A stretch of DNA of 30,642 nucleotides from Rickettsiales bacterium (GTDB taxonomy: Bacteria > Pseudomonadota > Alphaproteobacteria > Rickettsiales > UBA1997). Position 1 is the first letter of the stretch, and each line of letters starts with the position of its first letter. This document shows positions 22,526 through 30,620 of this stretch, in pieces. The position numbers were made by a program, and so were the translations under genes. The notes beneath the pieces are model-generated. The model was not told where the DNA came from and ran no database searches. It was given only the letters and a program-made list of their open reading frames with translations. Location: the NCBI GenBank assembly GCA_947455845.1, contig CANGQE010000001.1:1-30642 (forward strand), written 5' to 3'.

Positions 22526-23196
22526 GAGTTTGTCTCTGTTTTTTTGCTGCCTAAAAGCAATAAACTCGTGCTTATGGCAACTATAATTAAAATTACGTCA
22601 GATGAACGTTTTAGTAAAAAATTATCAGATAATTTATCCTTGAGGCGCGCCCTTTTTTTCTCATTGATTTCAAGATCGGTAACGGCTTTATCCGACCAAT
22701 TATCTTCAAACTTTTTCCCCAAATAAAATTTCTTAACTGCAATATGTGCGGGGTGAGATGGTAAAATAATTGGGTTTTTAATTACCTCAACTTGCCTAGT
22801 TGATTTTTTTTCATACACGATTTCCGTAATTTCAGGAATGTTTTTTGTGATTAGAAATAGCCCAAAAAAAACGGTTAAGAACACCAAGCCCATTAGCGGG
22901 AAGAGGGTTAGAGTAATTTTAGAATATTTAGTTTTTATCTCTTCTTTGTTAACTAAATAAATTGGGTTGTAATTGGAAATCAAAAATAAAATCACCATCG
23001 AATAAACGATCAGAGCTAATACGATTTCTTTAAAAGAGTTGTAGTTTGAAATCGACAAACTGAAGAAAAGTACGGCAACTAAATGGGCAATGATTAGGCT
23101 GGTAACAGTGGTGGTGCGGGTTTTGACAGCAAAAAGAATTAGGAAGTTGATGGTGATGAAGGTTAGTAATGTGAAAAATTTAGCGTCGAAAAGCAT
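22522..23196 (-). CDS. Membrane protein of unknown function upstream of pyrD
   Basis: The 224-residue product has four hydrophobic helices in the first half (about 8-25, 31-50, 57-75, 94-117), a polar basic segment of about 75 residues (NKKxx/EKKSTRQVEVIKNP ... ARLKDKLSDN) and a last helix at about 199-217. I do not recognise a family. The 4-base ATGA overlap with pyrD suggests joint expression, though a direct link to dihydroorotate oxidation is speculative. No Shine-Dalgarno sequence precedes the ATG; repeat A3 lies 36 bases upstream. Confidence 0.75.
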   Translation of the reverse strand: MLFDAKFFTLLTFITINFLILFAVKTRTTTVTSLIIAHLVAVLFFSLSISNYNSFKEIVLALIVYSMVILFLISNYNPIYLVNKEEIKTKYSKITLTLFPLMGLVFLTVFFGLFLITKNIPEITEIVYEKKSTRQVEVIKNPIILPSHPAHIAVKKFYLGKKFEDNWSDKAVTDLEINEKKRARLKDKLSDNFLLKRSSDVILIIVAISTSLLLLGSKKTETNS

Positions 23197-23232
23197 TTAA
23201 AAAATGTGGGTGGATTTAAGTCGTTTCTCGCA

Positions 23233-23322
23233 ATAGATCCTGAAACAAGTTCAGGATGACGGAGTTTTTGTAGAGCCTCCTCCCTCCCCATATCGTCATC
23301 CTGAACTTGTTTCAGGATCTAT
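23233..23322. repeat. Family A palindromic doublet, copy A3
   Basis: Perfect 29-base inverted arms (23233-23261 and 23294-23322) flank a 32-base spacer. The arms match A1 and A2. It lies 21 bases downstream of the dapD stop, between dapD and the pyrD-linked membrane gene. Confidence 0.93.
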
Positions 23323-23343
23323 CCTCTTCTCAGAGCAAAATTA

Positions 23344-24183
23344 TTAATCCCTCAACAACTCATTAACCGAAGTTTTAGAGCGGGTTTTTTCATCAACTTT
23401 TTTGACAATCACTGCCGCGTAAAGCGAAACATTTTTGTCGCCTTTGCTTGAAGCAATATTTCCGGGAACTACTACTGAATAAGCTGGGACGCGACCATAA
23501 AAAATTTCACCGGTCTCACGATCAATAATTTTGGTTGAAGATCCGATGTAAACTCCCATTGAGATTACCGAACCTTTTTCAACAATTACACCTTCGGCAA
23601 TTTCACTGCGTGCACCGATAAAACAATCATCTTCAATAATTACCGGATTGGCTTGTAAAGGCTCGAGAACTCCACCGATTCCGGCTCCACCGGAGATGTG
23701 GCAATTTTTACCGATCTGAGCGCAAGAACCCACAGTTGCCCAAGTATCAATCATTGTACCTTCGTCAACATAAGCGCCGAGATTTACAAAAGATGGTAGT
23801 AAAACTACGTTTTTAGCAATGAAGGCTGAGTGACGCACAACCGCTCCGGCAACAGCGCGGAAGCCAGCTTTGCGAAAATCTTCATCAGTCCAATTGGCAA
23901 ATTTTAAAGGCACTTTATCAAAATAACTAAGAGCGTTGCCAGTAACAGATTGCTGCTTACTCAAGAAATTATCGTTAAGCCTAAAAGAGAGTAAAATCGC
24001 TTTTTTGATCCATTGATTAACTTGCCAAACATTATCTTTTTTCTCACAGATTCTGATTTGACCCGCATCAAGCATAGCCAATGTTTGGTTAACTGCATCG
24101 CGTACTTCACCTTGAGTAGCTAAATTAATTTCCGCTCTTTTTTCAAAAGCATTTTCGATGATTTGGGAGATGTTGTTTGTCAT
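23344..24183 (-). CDS. dapD: 2,3,4,5-tetrahydropyridine-2,6-dicarboxylate N-succinyltransferase
   Basis: DapD succinylates tetrahydrodipicolinate on the succinylase route to meso-diaminopimelate and lysine, supplying peptidoglycan. The 279-residue product has the N-terminal helical domain and a left-handed parallel beta-helix of hexapeptide repeats, seen as HISGGAGIGGVLEPLQA, IIEDDCFIGARSEIAEG and VISMGVYIGSSTKI, followed by the YGRVPAYSVVVPG region. Full family length. It stands alone between repeats A3 and D2; no other dap genes are in view. Confidence 0.97.
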   Translation of the reverse strand: MTNNISQIIENAFEKRAEINLATQGEVRDAVNQTLAMLDAGQIRICEKKDNVWQVNQWIKKAILLSFRLNDNFLSKQQSVTGNALSYFDKVPLKFANWTDEDFRKAGFRAVAGAVVRHSAFIAKNVVLLPSFVNLGAYVDEGTMIDTWATVGSCAQIGKNCHISGGAGIGGVLEPLQANPVIIEDDCFIGARSEIAEGVIVEKGSVISMGVYIGSSTKIIDRETGEIFYGRVPAYSVVVPGNIASSKGDKNVSLYAAVIVKKVDEKTRSKTSVNELLRD

Positions 24184-24196
24184 GATTTAAATGAAG

Positions 24197-24265
24197 TTAT
24201 CAATTAACAATTAGCAATTAACAGTTGGTTGAACAAATGTTAATTGCTAACTGATAATTGTTGAA
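24197..24265. repeat. Family D AT-rich palindromic element, copy D2
   Basis: Imperfect inverted arms (from TTATCAATTAAC to GATAATTGTTGAA) surround AACAGTTGGTTGAAC. A 27-base core is shared with D1. It fills the space between the dapD start and the hemY stop, ending 7 bases before the latter. Confidence 0.8.
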
Positions 24266-24272
24266 TTGCTTG

Positions 24273-25583
24273 TTAGTTATTCCATTCCAGCGAATCGTAA
24301 GAACCGCAAGAGTTACATTTCGCACTCCATTTCGAGCTTAGATGTCCGCAGCTATTACAAAGATAATGGTCATCTTTGCTCAGCATTTCCGAAGTTGCGA
24401 TATTCTTTTTAAATTCCTCAACGTTACCTAAAGCCTTTTCCGTAAAGGCCAAAAGCCGGTAAGCGCGGTAAGTTTTTTGACGCAAAAGAGATGAATTTAG
24501 AAATTCTTTCGCTTCCCTGTAAGATCCCACTCTAAAGGCCACTAACCCAAGAGCGACCTTCCCCAAAGGAGACTCACTATTAAGGTCAGAAAGCTTTTTC
24601 ATCGCCTTGATACGATCTTTGGCGCTGCCTTTACGATTAGTAAGATCAAAAATTTCTGCCAAGATCAAATGCGGATTAGCGCGCCACAAATTCTTAATTC
24701 TCCAATTTGTTTTAAAAGAGAATCCTAACTTCAACCAAGATTTTAACATTATTTCCAATGCCGGTAGAAAATCATTTTCAGCCTTTAGAGCAATTTTAGC
24801 GTATCTGATTGCCTGTAAGAATTTCTTTTGCTGATAAGCTTCAAGACCCAAAGCTGAATTGATTACAGCTACGTCTCTTTTTTGCAGATCATCTTTAAAC
24901 TGATCCGATCCATATTCAGCAATTAGACTCTTCGCTTCTTGCCACATACCGCGTTTTTTATAAAGAGCGAAAAGAGTTTGAGCAGTTTCAAAGATACCAT
25001 GTTTTAGGGCCAATATTTGCTTAGCGTAAGCAATCGCTTTAGCCTCATCATCATTTTGCATTGCCAGCTTTAATTTTGATTTCAGCACTAAAATTTTGGC
25101 ATGCTTATTGTCACCAAATTTGGCGAAGAGCTCGGCAGACTCAGAAAAATCTCCCTTCTCAAAAGCGATCTTGCCGAGAAAGAACTGATTCAGTGGTTGG
25201 TTCTTAATTAATTTAGAAAATTTTTTCTGCAAATCTCGCGATGATTTTTCATCACGCACTTCCAAAGACAACATAAGATCAGCCATTACGTCAAAAGCCT
25301 TGCTATGCCTTTGCAACAGCTTTTCCAAAAGTCTGGTGTAATTTTTTTTGAAAAATAACTTAAGCAAATTGGGAAATTTTATCGCCAGAATTCGCGCCAA
25401 TAAATAAGATACCGAGCAAGCCAAAACTGTGAAAAAAATTGCCAATAAAAATGCGGTTAAAATATCAGTTTGCGCCTGATATCCTAGCCAAGTAATAACC
25501 ACATCTCCATTGTGATCCAGCATCCAAACTAGTGAGGTGGCGAGAGCAAAAGTAACTAGTAAAAACCACAAAATTGTGAACAT
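24273..25583 (-). CDS. hemY: HemY-type TPR membrane protein with C-terminal zinc ribbon
   Basis: This is the proteobacterial HemY of the heme cluster, not the protoporphyrinogen oxidase of the same name. The 436-residue protein has two N-terminal membrane helices (about 1-20 and 40-62), a HemY N-terminal domain and a long TPR-like helical region. It ends in a rubredoxin-like zinc ribbon, CX2C-X10-CX2C (Cys409, 412, 423, 426). Its function is not firmly established; a role in coordinating late heme synthesis at the membrane is proposed for the family. It starts 1 base after the mitofilin stop and is the last gene of hemD-mitofilin-hemY. Confidence 0.9.
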   Translation of the reverse strand: MFTILWFLLVTFALATSLVWMLDHNGDVVITWLGYQAQTDILTAFLLAIFFTVLACSVSYLLARILAIKFPNLLKLFFKKNYTRLLEKLLQRHSKAFDVMADLMLSLEVRDEKSSRDLQKKFSKLIKNQPLNQFFLGKIAFEKGDFSESAELFAKFGDNKHAKILVLKSKLKLAMQNDDEAKAIAYAKQILALKHGIFETAQTLFALYKKRGMWQEAKSLIAEYGSDQFKDDLQKRDVAVINSALGLEAYQQKKFLQAIRYAKIALKAENDFLPALEIMLKSWLKLGFSFKTNWRIKNLWRANPHLILAEIFDLTNRKGSAKDRIKAMKKLSDLNSESPLGKVALGLVAFRVGSYREAKEFLNSSLLRQKTYRAYRLLAFTEKALGNVEEFKKNIATSEMLSKDDHYLCNSCGHLSSKWSAKCNSCGSYDSLEWNN

Positions 25584-25584
25584 A

Positions 25585-26487
25585 TTAACTTAGACTTTTT
25601 AGGTAATTGAAAATTTCCTGATCCAGTTTTTGCACTTCGGAAGCCACACTTAAATCATCCAGAAATTTTGCTAAAATTTGGTGATAATTTTGATCGAGAG
25701 TAAGAATTGACGTCAAAGCTTCACGATAATTTTCTTCCCGCAACAATCGTTCGGTCTTAGCAATCACGCCATCCACATCAGCAGAACTTTCATCACTAAT
25801 TTTGCGAATAACTACCAATCGAGAAATATTATGACGGATTTTTGCCAATATTCCTGAATCAGAATTGCCATTTTTTGCCACGATAAGATCGGGAATCAAA
25901 GCGGAAAAATCTTTTGTGAGATTTTTCTTACCGGAAAAGTTAGGTAATAATGGGGTTAATTTAGCAACCTTGTCTTGCAGATTTGCATCAAAGGAGCTTA
26001 GTAACTCAAAGTTTTTTAAGGCTTCGTCGTAAGATTCATCAGCATAAATTTTTTGCCGCAAATCAACATAAGTAAAAATTAATTTACTGACCTTTTCCTG
26101 ATTTTTATATTTAATGAATTCTTCTCTTAACTCTTGAGCCTGACTCTTCAAATCATTAATCTGCACCTGATTTTTTAACAACATTTGGTAAATAAATTCC
26201 GCACCTTTTTCTTTGAGCTCATTAACACTCAGATCCATCAAAGCATGGGAATTATCCTCGGCACCATTGTGATCCGGCGAGAGATCGAAAATTTCACTAT
26301 CGACATTATCAAATTTTTCAACTTCAGCTTTTGCTGCCACCTCTTGGCGCACCTTGGTTTTCCAATATTTCAATCCGAAATATCCAAAAATAACTAGCGA
26401 GACCAGAATAACAAATTTAGTCAGAAAGTTTTGCTTTTTCTTAACGGCGTCATCTTTTTTATTTAAAACATCCGAGCTTTCAGTCAT
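25585..26487 (-). CDS. Mitofilin (Mic60-like) inner membrane protein
   Basis: The 300-residue protein has one N-terminal membrane helix (about 24-42, FVILVSLVIFGYFGLKYW) after a polar lysine-rich start, then a long, charged, coiled-coil-like segment (roughly 85-150) and a helical C-terminal domain. This is the architecture of the alphaproteobacterial mitofilin family (COG4223), the bacterial relatives of mitochondrial Mic60, which shape inner membrane folds. Placement between hemD and hemY is the usual alphaproteobacterial neighbourhood and the strongest support for the call. It overlaps hemD by 8 bases. The sequence is divergent, so the name rests partly on context. Confidence 0.82.
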   Translation of the reverse strand: MTESSDVLNKKDDAVKKKQNFLTKFVILVSLVIFGYFGLKYWKTKVRQEVAAKAEVEKFDNVDSEIFDLSPDHNGAEDNSHALMDLSVNELKEKGAEFIYQMLLKNQVQINDLKSQAQELREEFIKYKNQEKVSKLIFTYVDLRQKIYADESYDEALKNFELLSSFDANLQDKVAKLTPLLPNFSGKKNLTKDFSALIPDLIVAKNGNSDSGILAKIRHNISRLVVIRKISDESSADVDGVIAKTERLLREENYREALTSILTLDQNYHQILAKFLDDLSVASEVQKLDQEIFNYLKSLS

Positions 26488-27178
26488 AAAAATTTTTTAA
26501 AATTGGAGATTCTTTAAAAGTTGTAGAATTGGTAAATCCAAAATTTTTTACATCATGAAGAATTTTATCACTCAAACACAATAGTTGCGAGCTCTTGAAA
26601 TATTCAAGCATATTGTGCTTGGTGGCCAATTTAAAAAAAATTTTGGCGCTGTTTTGCGAGAAAATTAAAACCTGATCAAAGTGATTATTTTGAGAAAATT
26701 GCAAAAACTGCGGAGATAAATTTTCTACTTCATGAGTTTGGTAACAAGGAATATTTTGTACTTTAAAATCAGATTTTTCTAACTCACTTTTAAAGTCTAA
26801 GCTAATGATTGAGCCGTGAAAATTAAGGATTAGTCCCAATTTATCTTGAGTCTCTAAGATTAAATTTTTCAAAGAATTTGCCGAATTTGCCGGCGCTAAA
26901 ATGATATTTTTAAATCCATTTTCTAACAAACTTTGTGCAGTTTTTTTCCCTACTGCAAAAATTTTAATATTTTTGGGCAGGCCAGAATTAATAATTGCGT
27001 CGCAAGCATTTAAACTCGCAATAATTACGGCAGAAATTTGTGGTAAAATAATCTTGCTAACATCAATTTTTTGCACTGAAAAAAGCGGCTCAATAAATAC
27101 CCCAAAACCTTTGTCTTCAAAGACTTTGGCAATTTCTTGAGCACGATCTTGCGGCCTAGTTATCAGGACATTTTTCAT
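26480..27178 (-). CDS. hemD: Uroporphyrinogen-III synthase
   Basis: HemD closes and inverts ring D of hydroxymethylbilane to give uroporphyrinogen III. The 232-residue protein begins with VLITRPQDRAQEIAKVFEDKGF, the typical HemD N-terminus, and contains IFAVGKKTAQSLLENGF and VLIFSQNSAKIFFKL, the two-domain bilobal pattern of this poorly conserved family. hemC, often adjacent, is absent. It is divergent from sucC across 93 bases and heads the hemD-mitofilin-hemY run. Confidence 0.92.
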   Translation of the reverse strand: MKNVLITRPQDRAQEIAKVFEDKGFGVFIEPLFSVQKIDVSKIILPQISAVIIASLNACDAIINSGLPKNIKIFAVGKKTAQSLLENGFKNIILAPANSANSLKNLILETQDKLGLILNFHGSIISLDFKSELEKSDFKVQNIPCYQTHEVENLSPQFLQFSQNNHFDQVLIFSQNSAKIFFKLATKHNMLEYFKSSQLLCLSDKILHDVKNFGFTNSTTFKESPILKNFYD

Positions 27179-27230
27179 TAATTGATTGCCAAGTTAAAAT
27201 TAAAATTTACTTTGCGCCACCTCGCACCTT

Positions 27231-27260
27231 TTGACACCAGAACAATTTCAATTTCAAAAT
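27231..27260 (+). promoter_or_regulatory. Candidate sigma-70 promoter of sucCD
   Basis: A perfect -35 TTGACA (27231-27236) is followed after 18 bases by CAAAAT (27255-27260), four of six matches. Transcription would begin about 27267, leaving a leader of only about five bases before the sucC ATG at 27272, where no Shine-Dalgarno sequence is seen. Confidence 0.45.
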
Positions 27261-27271
27261 CATAACTGCAA

Positions 27272-28459
27272 ATGAATATTCACGAATATCAGGCTAAAAG
27301 TCTGTTGAAAAAATTTGGCGTTGCCGTACCTGAAGGACACGCAGCATTTTCGGTTCCAGAAGCCGTCGAAGCCGCAAAAGCATTGGAAGCAGACGGAAAT
27401 AAAGTTTTCGTTGTAAAAGCCCAAATCCACGCCGGTGGACGTGGTAAAGCTGGCGGCGTTAAAGTTGTAAAATCAGTTGAAGATGTAAAAGAAAAAGCCT
27501 TTCAAATTTTAGGAATGACCTTGGTCACCCCTCAAACAGGCTCCGAAGGAAAAGTTGTTAGAAGACTTTACATCGAAGCTGGATCTAACATTAAAAAAGA
27601 ATACTATTTGTCAGCAGTTGTTGATCGCAAAAACAAAGCCATCGTTTTCATGGCTTCAACTGAAGGTGGTGTTGAAATTGAAGAAGTGGCAGAACACAGC
27701 CCAGAAAAAATCATTTCAGTTGTAATTGACATTGCTACCGGAATTCAAGGTTGCCACGCTCGTAAATTAGGCTTCGCTTTAGGATTTAAAGGCGAAACTT
27801 TAAAAAAATTCTCTAAATTAGTTTTCTCCCTTTACAAAGCTTTCAACGAAACTGATGCCTCACAAGTTGAGATCAATCCTCTAGTTGAAACTGCTGAAGG
27901 CGATATCATCGCATTAGATGCTAAAATTAATTTCGACGACAACGCTTTGCACCGTCATGATGACATCAAAGAATTGCGCGACTTAGATGAAGAAGAGCCT
28001 CTTGAAATCGAAGCTTCAAAATATGATCTAAGCTACATTAAAATGGACGGTAAAATCGGTTGCATGGTTAACGGCGCCGGTCTTGCAATGGCCACAATGG
28101 ACATCATTCAACTTTACGGCTCTTCTCCAGCTAACTTCCTAGACGTTGGCGGCGGAGCTACTCGTGAAAAAGTTACCGCAGCTTTTAAAATCATTCTTTC
28201 TGATCCGAATGTTAAAGGGATCTTGGTTAACATCTTCGGCGGCATCATGCGTTGCGATATCATCGCTAACGGCATTATTGAAGCGGCAAAAGAAGTTCAT
28301 TTAAGCGTTCCTCTAGTGGTTCGTTTAGAAGGAACTAACGTTGAACTTGGTAAAGAAATTATTGCCAAATCTGGTCTAGCTGTAATTTCAGCTGACGACT
28401 TAGCCGACGCCGCTGCCAAAATTGTTAAAGCAGTTAAAGACGCCGAACTTTCAAATTAA
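27272..28459 (+). CDS. sucC: Succinyl-CoA synthetase beta subunit (ADP-forming)
   Basis: SucC carries the nucleotide and succinate sites of the TCA-cycle enzyme that turns succinyl-CoA into succinate with ATP or GTP formation. The 395-residue product starts MNIHEYQAKSLLKKFGV, the standard N-terminus. The ATP-grasp segments VVKAQIHAGGRGKAGGVK and EINPLVE are present, and the CoA-ligase part shows NGAGLAMATMD, DVGGGATREKV and NIFGGIMRCD. It is followed after 12 bases by sucD. Confidence 0.98.
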   Translation: MNIHEYQAKSLLKKFGVAVPEGHAAFSVPEAVEAAKALEADGNKVFVVKAQIHAGGRGKAGGVKVVKSVEDVKEKAFQILGMTLVTPQTGSEGKVVRRLYIEAGSNIKKEYYLSAVVDRKNKAIVFMASTEGGVEIEEVAEHSPEKIISVVIDIATGIQGCHARKLGFALGFKGETLKKFSKLVFSLYKAFNETDASQVEINPLVETAEGDIIALDAKINFDDNALHRHDDIKELRDLDEEEPLEIEASKYDLSYIKMDGKIGCMVNGAGLAMATMDIIQLYGSSPANFLDVGGGATREKVTAAFKIILSDPNVKGILVNIFGGIMRCDIIANGIIEAAKEVHLSVPLVVRLEGTNVELGKEIIAKSGLAVISADDLADAAAKIVKAVKDAELSN

Positions 28460-28471
28460 TTTTTTAAAAAA

Positions 28472-29356
28472 ATGTCAGTTTTAGTTAATAAAAATACCAA
28501 ACTTATCTGCCAAGGCTTCACCGGAGCTCAAGGTACTTTCCACTCTGAACAAGCAATTGCTTACGGAACTAACATGGTTGGCGGAGTTACACCGGGAAAA
28601 GGTGGATCTACTCACCTAGCTCTACCGGTTTTCGACACCGTATTTGACGCTAGAAAAAAGACTGACGCTAATGCATCAGTAATCTACGTTCCACCTCCAT
28701 TCGCTGCTGATGCTATTATTGAAGCTATCGAAGCTGAAATTGAATTGATCGTTTGCATCACTGAAGGCATCCCTGTTCTTGACATGGTTAAAGTTAGAAA
28801 AGCTTTAAGCGGTTCAAAATCAAGACTAGTTGGCCCTAACTGTCCGGGTGTTATCACTCCGGGTGAATGCAAAATCGGCATCATGCCGGGTCACATTCAC
28901 AGAAAAGGTTCTATCGGAATTGTTTCTCGTTCAGGAACTTTAACTTACGAAGCCGTTCATCAAACTACTCGCGCCGGATTAGGCCAAAGTACTTGTATCG
29001 GTATTGGTGGCGATCCTGTTAACGGAACCAACTTTATTGATTGCTTAGACCTATTCTTGTCTGACCCTGAAACTCAAGCCATGATCATGATTGGCGAAAT
29101 CGGTGGATCTGACGAAGAAGAAGCTGCAGAATTCTTGAAAGCCGAAGCTAAAAAAGGCCGCTTCAAACCAACAGTAGGTTTCATCGCTGGCCGCACTGCT
29201 CCTGAAGGACGCAGAATGGGTCACGCCGGTGCGATTATTTCTGGTGGTAAAGGTGGAGCTGAAGGCAAAATTGATGCCATGAAATCAGCAGGAATCTCTG
29301 TTGCTGATAGTCCAGCATCTCTTGGCAAAACTATGGTTGAGCTACTTAAAAAATAA
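28472..29356 (+). CDS. sucD: Succinyl-CoA synthetase alpha subunit
   Basis: SucD binds CoA and carries the phosphorylated histidine, which is His251 in GRRMGHAGAIISGGKG. Other family segments are GFTGAQGTFHSEQAI, TPGKGG, CITEGIPVLDM, GPNCPGVITPGECKIGIMPG and SRSGTLTYE. At 294 residues it has the usual length. It is cotranscribed with sucC. Hairpin B3 begins 13 bases after its stop and may end or protect the sucCD transcript. sucAB is not in the window. Confidence 0.98.
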   Translation: MSVLVNKNTKLICQGFTGAQGTFHSEQAIAYGTNMVGGVTPGKGGSTHLALPVFDTVFDARKKTDANASVIYVPPPFAADAIIEAIEAEIELIVCITEGIPVLDMVKVRKALSGSKSRLVGPNCPGVITPGECKIGIMPGHIHRKGSIGIVSRSGTLTYEAVHQTTRAGLGQSTCIGIGGDPVNGTNFIDCLDLFLSDPETQAMIMIGEIGGSDEEEAAEFLKAEAKKGRFKPTVGFIAGRTAPEGRRMGHAGAIISGGKGGAEGKIDAMKSAGISVADSPASLGKTMVELLKK

Positions 29357-29369
29357 TTTTTAAAATTCA

Positions 29370-29420
29370 CTCGTGACGAGGTGGACCCCGCACTTGCTGC
29401 AGGGTCCACCTCGTCACGAG
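29370..29420. repeat. Family B-related solo hairpin, copy B3, between sucD and recA
   Basis: A perfect 19-base stem (29370-29388 with 29402-29420) encloses a 13-base loop CGCACTTGCTGCA. The centre is the family B arm motif, but only one arm is present and its flanks GTGGACCC/GGGTCCAC now pair. There is no T-run, so it is not a classical terminator, though it sits where one is expected. Confidence 0.88.
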
Positions 29421-29462
29421 TACTATGTAACTTTCTAAATCACCACCCTCCTCAAAAAGGAG

Positions 29463-29491
29463 TTAACAACCAAGTCCACCAACAATTAAAT
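29463..29491 (+). promoter_or_regulatory. Candidate recA promoter
   Basis: TTAACA (29463-29468, five of six) and TTAAAT (29486-29491, four of six) are spaced by 17 bases, with the start predicted about 20 bases before the ATG. I see neither GTTC-N7-GTTC nor GAAC-N7-GAAC, the alphaproteobacterial LexA box, between sucD and recA. Confidence 0.4.
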
Positions 29492-29505
29492 ACTAAACCA
29501 CGAAT

Positions 29506-29510
29506 AGGAG
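29506..29510 (+). promoter_or_regulatory. Shine-Dalgarno sequence of recA
   Basis: AGGAG lies seven bases before the ATG at 29518, an ideal spacing. It is the best Shine-Dalgarno sequence in the window and fixes the recA start. Confidence 0.8.
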
Positions 29511-29517
29511 AAACCAC

Positions 29518-30576
29518 ATGAACGATCGCAAAAAAGCCTTAGACGCAGCATTAGCCCAAATCGACAAAGAATTCGGTAAAGGCTCAGCCATGAAATATGG
29601 TTCAAAACCCGTAACCGACATCGAAGTAATCCCAAGCGGATCTTTATCTTTAGATATCGCCCTTGGAGTTGGCGGTTACCCGCGCGGCAGAATCATCGAA
29701 ATTTACGGACCTGAATCTTCAGGTAAAACCACTCTAACTTTGCATGCCATTGCCGAAGCCCAAAAGGCCGGCCTTTCTTGCGCCTTCATTGACGCCGAAC
29801 ATGCTTTCGACCCTGCTTACGCCAAAAATCTTGGCATTAATTTGGAAGAATTAATCATTTCTCAACCTGACAATGGCGAAGCTGCTCTTGAAATTGGCGA
29901 CACTTTAATTCGCTCCGGCGCAGTTGATTTAGTTGTTGTTGACTCAGTTGCTGCACTAGTTCCACAAGTTGAATTAGAAGGCGGCATGGGCGACAATCAA
30001 ATGGGTTTACAAGCTCGTTTAATGAGCAAGGCTTTAAGAAAATTAACTGCCACAGTTTCCAAAACTAACTCGACCATCATTTTCATTAATCAAATCAGAA
30101 TGAAAATCGGTGTAATGTTTGGTTCTCCTGAAACTACATCAGGCGGCAATTCATTAAAATTCTACGCCTCAGTAAGATTAGACATTCGCAGAGGTACTGC
30201 AATTAAAGACCAAGAAGAAGTTCTTGGAAATGAAACCAAAGTTAAAGTTGTAAAAAACAAAGTTGCTCCACCTTTCAAAACCGCAGATTTCGAAATTATC
30301 TACGGCGAAGGTGTTTCTCGCATCGGTGAAATTATTGAACTTGCTGTTAAGCATGAAGTTCTTGAAAAGTCGGGTTCTTGGTACGCTTACAAAGGTGCTA
30401 AAATCGGTCAGGGTAAAGAGAATACTAAAAATTACTTGAAAGAAAATCCTAAAGTTGCGGAAGAAATTGAAAATCTAGTTCGCGAAAAACTTGGCGTTGC
30501 TAAACAAAAAAAATCTGCTGGAAAAGTTGAAGATACATCAACTGAAGTAGCGGATAAAAAACGTAAGGCCGAATAA
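29518..30576 (+). CDS. recA: Recombinase RecA
   Basis: RecA forms the ATP-dependent strand-exchange filament. The 352-residue product shows Walker A GPESSGKT (64-71), AFIDAEHAFDPAYAKNLGI, Walker B VDLVVVDSVAAL, loop L1 (EGGMGDNQMGLQARLMSKALR), INQIRMKIGVMFGSPETT and FYASVRLDIRR. The C-terminal tail KKSAGKVEDTSTEVADKKRKAE is of mixed charge rather than strongly acidic as in E. coli. Strong Shine-Dalgarno sequence, no LexA box seen. It is the last complete gene of the window. Confidence 0.99.
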   Translation: MNDRKKALDAALAQIDKEFGKGSAMKYGSKPVTDIEVIPSGSLSLDIALGVGGYPRGRIIEIYGPESSGKTTLTLHAIAEAQKAGLSCAFIDAEHAFDPAYAKNLGINLEELIISQPDNGEAALEIGDTLIRSGAVDLVVVDSVAALVPQVELEGGMGDNQMGLQARLMSKALRKLTATVSKTNSTIIFINQIRMKIGVMFGSPETTSGGNSLKFYASVRLDIRRGTAIKDQEEVLGNETKVKVVKNKVAPPFKTADFEIIYGEGVSRIGEIIELAVKHEVLEKSGSWYAYKGAKIGQGKENTKNYLKENPKVAEEIENLVREKLGVAKQKKSAGKVEDTSTEVADKKRKAE

Positions 30577-30605
30577 CAATTCTACTTGTCATACTTCCCA
30601 CAAAT

Positions 30606-30620
30606 CCGCTGGTCGAGCGG
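30606..30620. repeat. Short palindrome CCGCTGGTCGAGCGG, copy F2
   Basis: Same 15-base unit as at 18612-18626, here followed by AGTCGAGACC. It lies 29 bases downstream of the recA stop and may be the first half of a doublet cut by the window end. Confidence 0.5.

Noticed and set aside
29437..29462. Further degraded family E copy before recA (AAATCACCACCCTCCTCAAA then AAGGAG)
   Set aside because: It resembles the left end of family E, but only a short weak hairpin is left, too little to call.
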